From an uncultured Clostridia bacterium (GTDB taxonomy: Bacteria > Bacillota > Clostridia > TANB77 > CAG-508): 33,698 nucleotides of DNA. The translations under genes and the position numbers were made by a program. Location of the stretch: NCBI GenBank assembly GCA_947631025.1, contig CANRKA010000012.1, forward strand, positions 1 through 33,698, read 5' to 3'. Below the pieces are notes generated by a model. That model worked only from the letters and a program-made list of their open reading frames with translations. It had not been told where the DNA came from and did no database searches. Positions within the stretch are counted from its first letter, which is position 1. Every line of letters starts with the position of its first letter. Shown here one piece after another: positions 28,762 through 33,698 of the stretch.

Positions 28762-30402
28762 TTATTTTTCTAATAAATATCCACTAATTGAATATGTTTC
28801 TACTTCTTCTAAATCTTGATTATAATATATAGTTAATGATTTTATTATAAGTTTTTTGTTATTGTCTAATTTTATTTCATTTTTGCTTTCGAAGTAATTA
28901 TCTAATGTTTCCTTTCCCGAATTATTATTAATATTTATATATTCTTTAATTTCATTTGATAAATCAACATTTAATGTTTCTGCCGAGTTATCTACTTTTA
29001 AACTTATATTTTTAAAAGCTTGCTCTATATTTTTGTTGCTATTATTATCATCTTTTGAATTATATCCTATAAAATATAAATTTTTATATTCATTAACTTC
29101 TATCTTTCCAATTTTTTTCTTTAAATAAATATATTCTACTTTTCTTTTCTTATCATTTATTTTTAATGTTTCAACTTCCTTAATTTCTTCTTCAGTTAAT
29201 ATTTTATTAATATATTTTTCTCCGCCTTCTGAATCTTTTAAATATTTATAAGCCCCGTATATCTTTTGTCTTTCTTCTGTTGTATATTCAAATTTATCTT
29301 TAAAAAACTTTAGTTTTTGTGCTTGACTTATATTTGAAATTGTAAACATATTTATTCCAGGAACTATAATCGAAATTATCAAAATTACATTAAATACTAG
29401 TAATAAAACTTCAATTTTTTCTTTTTTTAATATATAAACTAGGATGTATATAATTTCAAATATAATTAAAGCAACACATAAATATCTTAAAGGTGTAATT
29501 CCACTTTCTATAATTCTTATTCCTATTGTATAAATTTGCAAAAATATAAATGGAATAAATGCAACTGGCAATTTTAGATTTACTTTATATAAAAGGCTCT
29601 CATCTTTAAAGTGTTGTGCCATTGTCCAAATTGGCATTCCTATTATAAATAATGCCGAAAGTATTCTAAATATTTGATTTTTAGGCATATCTCTTAAAAC
29701 TAATATTTTAACTATATACATATATATAATTATAAAAGATAAAATTACCAAACTGCTTAAAACATATTTTATTAAGCCTTTAAAAAATTTATTTACTTCT
29801 CCCTTGTTGTCTACTAAGCAATACATTAATTTTGGAATATAATAAAAACCTAATAAAATGATTTCTAATCTATATATTAATGTATACCCTATTTTTTCCC
29901 ATATTAAATAAACAAAAATTGATAATACTATTGCAATTCCTATTGCTAAAACTACATATATAACACTAGCTTTTATAATATTTATATAAACTTTAACTAA
30001 ATATTCTTTAAAACTAAGTTCAGACTTTTTAAATAAAAAATATATTGATAAATTTAATAGTGTAACTACATAACAAACTGATATTTTCCATAAGATATTT
30101 TCACAAATTCCTTTGTTTTGAAATACTGTTAACACTATCGAAACAATTGTAACTATTACATATGAAAAAATCTTTTTTTCATTATTTTTATTTAGTAGTG
30201 TTTCTATTAAAAAACTTCCTGGTACAAAGTATAATGTAAAAAACATTATATTTTCTAATATTTTTTCTCCTATAATTTTATTATCTACAGCAATTGCCAA
30301 AAAAACTGTAAAAAGTAATATTGCTAAAATTGTTATTGGAAATTTTTCTAAAACCTTTTTTACTAATTTAGGTATTGATTTTAGTTTTTCTTTAATATTC
30401 AT
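28762..30402 (-). CDS. DUF4153 family polytopic membrane protein
   Basis: 546 aa with about 11 to 12 hydrophobic helices in residues 25-375 (FPITILAILLFTVFLAIA, ENIMFFTLYFVPGSFLIE, and so on). A polar C-terminal domain of about 170 residues (from KLKFFKDKFEYTTEERQKIYGAYKYLKDSEGG) is probably extracytoplasmic. The layout and motifs match DUF4153, whose function is unknown. Some members are linked to envelope or transport processes. AAAGGAG precedes the ATG. It is probably a single-gene unit with its own terminator. Confidence 0.8.
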   Translation of the reverse strand: MNIKEKLKSIPKLVKKVLEKFPITILAILLFTVFLAIAVDNKIIGEKILENIMFFTLYFVPGSFLIETLLNKNNEKKIFSYVIVTIVSIVLTVFQNKGICENILWKISVCYVVTLLNLSIYFLFKKSELSFKEYLVKVYINIIKASVIYVVLAIGIAIVLSIFVYLIWEKIGYTLIYRLEIILLGFYYIPKLMYCLVDNKGEVNKFFKGLIKYVLSSLVILSFIIIYMYIVKILVLRDMPKNQIFRILSALFIIGMPIWTMAQHFKDESLLYKVNLKLPVAFIPFIFLQIYTIGIRIIESGITPLRYLCVALIIFEIIYILVYILKKEKIEVLLLVFNVILIISIIVPGINMFTISNISQAQKLKFFKDKFEYTTEERQKIYGAYKYLKDSEGGEKYINKILTEEEIKEVETLKINDKKRKVEYIYLKKKIGKIEVNEYKNLYFIGYNSKDDNNSNKNIEQAFKNISLKVDNSAETLNVDLSNEIKEYININNNSGKETLDNYFESKNEIKLDNNKKLIIKSLTIYYNQDLEEVETYSISGYLLEK

Positions 30403-30523
30403 TTTATTCTCCTTTTATAATTTCAAATAATATAACATATATAAATAAAATTATCAAACTTCCAATTTTTATAAATATGTACTTTAATACAATAAAATTA
30501 TATATTTAAATTTTCTTTATTTT

Positions 30524-31263
30524 CTACAATGTTACTGCTAATATTCCTATTGTTAGCCCCACTATATTGCCTAATGCTGTCATTCTTCCACTATATAATT
30601 TGTTTGATTCTGGTATAAGTTCTCCGAGATACTATATAAAGCATTGCTCCTGCGGCAAAACTTAAGCACATTGCAATTACTGTTTCGGAAACTGAACCAA
30701 TTAATTTTCCAAAAAAAGCTCCTAGTCCTGTTGTTATACCTGATAATACAACATAATAAATTACTTTTGAAGCCTTCATTCCTCCAGTTTTCATTGGCAC
30801 CGCCATAGATATTCCTTCTGGTATATCGTGCAAGCATATTGCTATTGCCAATGAAAGTCCTAATTTTATTGATGCTTCAAACCCACTTCCGTATTGCTAA
30901 TCCTTCTGGAAAATTGTGAATTGCAAGACCTATACTTACTATTATTCCTGTTTTTAATAGATTATTATTTGTATATTTTTTGTTATTGCTAAACTTTTTT
31001 TCCACAAGAAAATCGCACATTATCATTGCTATAACACCAACTATTATTCCTATAAGCACATTTAAAATTAGGCTTATTTCTAATGCTTCTGGAATTAAGT
31101 TAAAACATATTATTGCAGTCATTAATCCAGATGCTAAGGACAGTATAAAACTTAAAAATTTATTTGATGTATTTTTAAATAATACACCAATAATTCCTCC
31201 TAATGTTGTTCCAAAAGTTCCAAAAAATAATCCTACTAACGTTGTTTTTAATAATTCACTCAA
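30524..31263 (-). CDS. ZIP-family metal transporter, read through two +1 frameshifts at CGGA
   Basis: A zinc/metal uptake membrane protein. As written it is split in three frames. Skipping the C at two in-frame CGG-A codons (30891-30889 and 30626-30624) gives one 245-aa protein of normal ZIP length with eight helices. The family signatures become complete: HNFPEGLAIGSGF in TM4 and HDIPEGISMAVP in TM5 (metal ligands), then AGAMLYIVSGELIPES. The Gly in GSGF and in SGELIPES is exactly the residue supplied by the skipped-C reading. I choose TTG at 31263, because AAGGTGA lies 8 bases upstream and overlaps the GTG at 31272. Two shifts in one 245-aa protein need efficient decoding if the gene works. 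Confidence 0.88.
30623..30626 (-). other. Inferred +1 frameshift site, second in the ZIP gene
   Basis: Minus-strand context is GTA TCT CGG AGA ACT. Skipping the C gives TCT GGA GAA CTT ATA CCA, i.e. SGELIP, the conserved ZIP motif. The new frame runs to TAG at 30526-30524. Confidence 0.85.
30888..30891 (-). other. Inferred +1 frameshift site, first in the ZIP gene
   Basis: Minus-strand context is GCA ATA CGG AAG TGG. In frame it stops at TGA three codons later. Skipping the C gives ATA GGA AGT GGG TTT, i.e. IGSGF, continuing into LGLSLAIAICLHDIPEG. Confidence 0.85.
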
Positions 31264-31311
31264 AAAAATCACCTTAATAAATTATATTATTAAAGTGACT
31301 TTTTATTCTAT

Positions 31312-32208
31312 TTATCTATATCTATTTCTGTTTCTTGTATTTACTCTTGTATTTATTCTAGATTTTCTTAAAGCTTCTTTGTGGTCTACTGCAGCAGATA
31401 ATCTATCTCTAAAGCTCATTTTTCTGTCATTTCCTACATTATTTACTTTATAATTTGATGCTGCACCTAAGAATTGTCCAAAATATTGCATAGAATGATT
31501 ATATCTTACTATTCCTTTAATTGTTCTAATATTTACACTCTCTTTTTTCTCTTTTTTCTCTATTTTATATTTTGGTTTAATAGAATCATTATTATTTATA
31601 GTATCTTTAGATATTTCTACATCTTTTCCTTCTTTATTTTTATATATGTATTTAAAAGGATTAACACTTACTTCTTTTTGTACATCTACGTTTTGAGCAA
31701 CTTCTTTTTGTTTATTTTCTTCTCTTTCTTTATCTTCTTCTTTTTGTCTCTTTTTCTTAGTTTCAACTCTCCATGCAGCTAATTGAGACCTTATATTGTC
31801 AGATTTCTTTTCTTTTTCTTCAACTTTTTTCCTTAAAGCATCGTTTTCTTCTTTTTTTATTCTCTCTAATTTTAATTCGTCGTTTATTTGTTTTAGTATT
31901 TCTTCTACTTTTCTTGCTCTATTTTCTTTTTCTTGTTTCTCCTGTTGTTTCCATTTTTGTAGTTCTTCATCTATAGCCTTTTTTTCTAATTTTTGTCTTA
32001 ATTTTTCAACCTCTTCATTATCTTTTTGCTCTTGCTTTTTTAATAATTCTTTAAAAATCTCATTTTTTCTTTTTACAACAACTTCTTGTGGGCTATTCAT
32101 TAGCTCTTTAGATGCCATTATTGTTGCTTGAACTTCTAAATTTTTTCTATTAATTATACGATTTATTAATTGTCTTTGTTTTAACTCTTTTATTTCATTA
32201 TTTTCCAT
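31312..32208 (-). CDS. Charged coiled-coil protein of unknown function
   Basis: 298 aa, no family recognised. Residues about 1-160 are almost pure Lys/Glu/Gln heptads (KRQLINRIINRKNL, KLRQKLEKKAIDEELQKWKQQ), a long coiled coil. Residues 160-215 are polar. The C-terminal 80 residues are different: GIVRYNHSMQYFGQFLGAASNYKVNN, then Arg-rich RDRLSAAVDHKEALRKSRINTRVNTRNRNRYR. There is no signal peptide or membrane helix. The basic tail could bind nucleic acid or wall polymers (inference). AGGAG precedes the ATG. It lies between the ZIP gene and the DinD gene, all on the minus strand. Confidence 0.7.
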   Translation of the reverse strand: MENNEIKELKQRQLINRIINRKNLEVQATIMASKELMNSPQEVVVKRKNEIFKELLKKQEQKDNEEVEKLRQKLEKKAIDEELQKWKQQEKQEKENRARKVEEILKQINDELKLERIKKEENDALRKKVEEKEKKSDNIRSQLAAWRVETKKKRQKEEDKEREENKQKEVAQNVDVQKEVSVNPFKYIYKNKEGKDVEISKDTINNNDSIKPKYKIEKKEKKESVNIRTIKGIVRYNHSMQYFGQFLGAASNYKVNNVGNDRKMSFRDRLSAAVDHKEALRKSRINTRVNTRNRNRYR

Positions 32209-32338
32209 AATAATCTCCTATACATTAATATACTATTTAATTATAGCATATTTAGAATAAATTATCAACTTTTTATGAAAACTTTTATGCTTTATATTTG
32301 GTAATTTATTTCAAAATTACTTACTCTTTTTATATAAA

Positions 32339-33161
32339 TTATTTATTTAACATTTTCTTATTTTCCTTTTCTAATTGTTTTAAACTCTTTTTAGGTGTAG
32401 GTAGATTTTCTGGCATAGTTCCGTCCAGCTTCTTTAATCGCATTTCTAACTATTTTTCCAATTTTATTATGAGTATTACAAGCTTTCTTTTCAGTATCAA
32501 CTTTATCCCTTTTTAATCTTGATTCAGTTTGCGTAATACGAAATAAATTAGCTGCAAGTTCTTCACTTCCCATATTGTCTAGAATATCTTCTCTATATCT
32601 TAAACCTTTTCTTTTTGCAATATCATCAGCTGTTTCTCCATTATATAAGCCTTTATATCCACTATTATGAAATTTATCAAAATTTTTAACTCCTGCTTTT
32701 TTAGCTGTTTGATTAAGTGAATAATTTCCTTTCCTTGTTAAATTTCTTTGATAAAATCTTTTTTCATCTTCGGTTAATAAGCTGTATTCTTTTTCTGTAA
32801 TTTCTTGCTTTCTTGTTTGTACTGCAAAATATGTTTGTGCTAGAGCGATTACTTTTTTTCTGCTATCTCCATTTTGTGCTATTAGATAACAAGCATAACG
32901 AGTTAATTTATAATCTTGCTGTTCTCTTTGTGCTTCAGAACCTATTTGTACCATTTTACTGACATCGGCAAAATGGTCAAAGGTAGATATATCACTATTT
33001 TCACATGATTTAATTGCTTTAGAAATAACTTTTTTAAAATTACTCCATTTACTATAATTAAGACAAATCATAAGTTCTCTGGCATACCAAAATTCAATTC
33101 CATTTTCATCAATATGCTTAATATCTTCAAATTTTTTATTATTTTTAGATAGTTCTTTCAT
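32339..33161 (-). CDS. dinD: DinD-like (BRO-N domain) protein, read through a +1 frameshift at CGGA
   Basis: 273 aa after correction. The N-terminal BRO/antirepressor-like domain reads GIEFWYARELMICLNYSKWSNFKKVI; then DHFADVSKMVQIGSEAQREQQDYKLTRYACYLIAQNGD and the helical part to about 240. This matches DinD, a DNA-damage-induced protein of E. coli that inhibits RecA filaments there. As written, the frame ends at 32391 with ARKSTYT. Skipping the C of codon 247 (CGG, 32423-32421, then A) gives GGTMPENLPTPKKSLKQLEKE, the expected DinD tail, ending at 32339. GGAGATGATG precedes the ATG and a consensus promoter lies at 33200-33228. Confidence 0.85.
32420..32423 (-). other. Inferred +1 frameshift site, codon 247 of DinD
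   Basis: Minus-strand context is GCT GGA CGG AAC TAT. Skipping the C gives GGA GGA ACT ATG CCA, i.e. GGTMP, followed by 25 more codons of family-like tail. Confidence 0.82.
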
Positions 33162-33426
33162 TTACATCATCTCCATTTTAATATATTTTTATGCTCATAA
33201 TTATAAAACAATTGTTTGTAATTGTCAATAATATTTTGTATTTTTATATTATTAAATAAATACAAAAGAATTTTATTTCTCTCAATTTGCTACATTTTCA
33301 TTATTTTAGCCCTCATTTAGAATTTGCTTTTTGCATAGGACTTTAGCTTTGCCATAAGTCCTAACTCCTTATGAGTTTTGACCAATGGTACAAAACTCGG
33401 GGGATGATATGATACTTACTGAAAAT
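33162..33426. other. Intergenic region with a row of small hairpins
   Basis: Besides the dinD promoter, three successive inverted repeats lie at about 33338-33400: AGGACTT...AAGTCCT, AACTC...GAGTT and AGTTTTG...CAAAACT (or complements). On the minus strand AAGGAG precedes a 12-codon frame MAKLKSYAKSKF, then TAA ATG opens an 8-codon frame. This looks like a structured leader or a degenerate mobile fragment. I cannot name it. Confidence 0.45.
33200..33228 (-). promoter_or_regulatory. Consensus promoter of dinD with palindrome in the spacer
   Basis: On the minus strand: TTGACA (33228-33223), an exact 17-base spacer, then TATAAT (33205-33200). The spacer contains the perfect 12-bp palindrome AAACAATTGTTT (33206-33217), placed where a repressor would block RNA polymerase. 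It does not match the classic clostridial or Bacillus LexA box, so the repressor is unknown. Confidence 0.8.
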
Positions 33427-33533
33427 AAAAAAACATAGCTTCCCTATGTTTTTCCTTTGGTGTGCCCGGAGGGATTCGTCGAGCCGCGTCAGAAAAATAG
33501 TCCACTGGACTATTTTTACCTGCGTTTCGGCAG
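33427..33533. repeat. GC-rich structured repeat, copy 1 (period 165 bp)
   Basis: Begins with the hairpin AAAACATAG-CTTCC-CTATGTTTT, then GGTGTGCCCGGAGGGATTCG (the complement of a tRNA-like 3' end), then a perfect 11-bp palindrome AAAAATAGTCC-ACT-GGACTATTTTT (33493-33517), then CTGCGTTTCGGCAG. It is identical to copy 2 except for one T/C difference and one A in the leading A run. It is far more GC-rich than the rest of the window. Confidence 0.9.
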
Positions 33534-33590
33534 GCCTTTACCTGCTCGAAACTTGGCAACTTCCTTTTCGAACCCCTCCTTTAAATTCAT
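33534..33590. other. Unit remainder between the two repeat copies
   Basis: Completes the 165-bp unit. CCTGCTCGAAAC pairs with GTTTCGGCAGG at 33524. CGAACCCCTCC (33569-33579) pairs 10 of 11 with GGAGGGATTCG (33468-33478), closing a structure of about 110 bases. Confidence 0.7.
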
Positions 33591-33698
33591 AAAAAAAACA
33601 TAGCTTCCCTATGTTTTTCCCTTGGTGTGCCCGGAGGGATTCGTCGAGCCGCGTCAGAAAAATAGTCCACTGGACTATTTTTACCTGCGTTTCGGCAG
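33591..33698. repeat. GC-rich structured repeat, copy 2 (cut by window end)
   Basis: Second copy at exactly +165 bases, with the same terminator-like hairpin, tRNA-tail-like segment and palindrome (33658-33682). It runs off the window, so further copies may follow. Confidence 0.9.

Noticed and set aside
7926-32423. Random sequencing indels as the cause of the broken genes
   Set aside because: Five of five are the same single base (C), before the same codon (GGA), in the same phase, with different flanks. Random errors, or homopolymer errors as expected in AT tracts, would not do this. A motif-linked systematic error remains possible and is kept as the main alternative.
7926-32423. Reassignment of CGG to another amino acid
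   Set aside because: A changed sense meaning would not restore the reading frame. All five sites need one base removed, not another residue.
33459-33590. A tRNA gene at the right end
   Set aside because: Only a T-arm and acceptor-like segment is present. There is no anticodon arm or D-arm, and a palindrome interrupts it.
33427-33698. CRISPR array
   Set aside because: Repeats are about 107 bp with a 165-bp period, and the between-copy sequence pairs with the repeat, so the pattern is not short repeats with spacers. No cas genes are visible.

Overview
The window is very AT-rich DNA from a low-GC Firmicute, most likely an uncultivated spore-forming gut Clostridia lineage. Evidence: strong AGGAGG-type ribosome binding sites, TTGACA/TATAAT promoters, the clostridial order radC-mreB-mreC-mreD-pbp2-minC, a MecA adaptor, CotF-like spore coat proteins and sortase-type (TPKTG) surface proteins. 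All placement is by protein family recognition; no database search was possible.

Layout: a tRNA-Arg(UCU) at the left edge; an M18 aminopeptidase (-); a secreted Thr-rich protein (+); two giant surface proteins transcribed together leftwards (13763 to 3210); three small (+) genes; the cell-shape and division operon radC-mreBCD-pbp2-minC (-) with a DUF4321 gene just upstream; mecA (+); a beta-helix surface protein divergent from an XRE regulator; an M23 peptidase; two small coat-like proteins; pcrA; a low-molecular-weight phosphatase; a DUF4153 membrane protein; a ZIP metal transporter; a coiled-coil protein; a DinD-like gene; and finally two copies of a GC-rich, highly structured 165-bp repeat.

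The main discovery candidate is a recurrent +1 frameshift. Four genes (giant surface protein, pbp2, ZIP transporter, dinD) look broken, with five breakpoints in total. At every breakpoint the in-frame codon is CGG followed by A, and skipping exactly the C, so that GGA is read as Gly, restores the family-typical protein (SGELIPES and GLAIGSGF in ZIP, GGTMPE in DinD). Corrected lengths are exact multiples of three: 1870, 700, 245 and 273 aa. My hand scan of all recognised genes found only six in-frame CGG codons. The five CGG-A codons are the five breakpoints, and the sixth is CGG-T at codon 5 of the (+) gene at 2039. CGGA in the other two phases occurs about 17 times without any frame change. 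This suggests that CGG is unassigned or hungry and that the ribosome, or a special tRNA-Gly, systematically reads CGGA as one Gly. A motif-linked assembly error is the main alternative.

Secondary points: two genes with no ATG/GTG/TTG start that may use ATA or ATT; TAAACA/TGTTTA dyads between the XRE regulator and the beta-helix gene; a consensus dinD promoter with a palindrome in its spacer; variant sorting signals; and structured repeat DNA at the right end.
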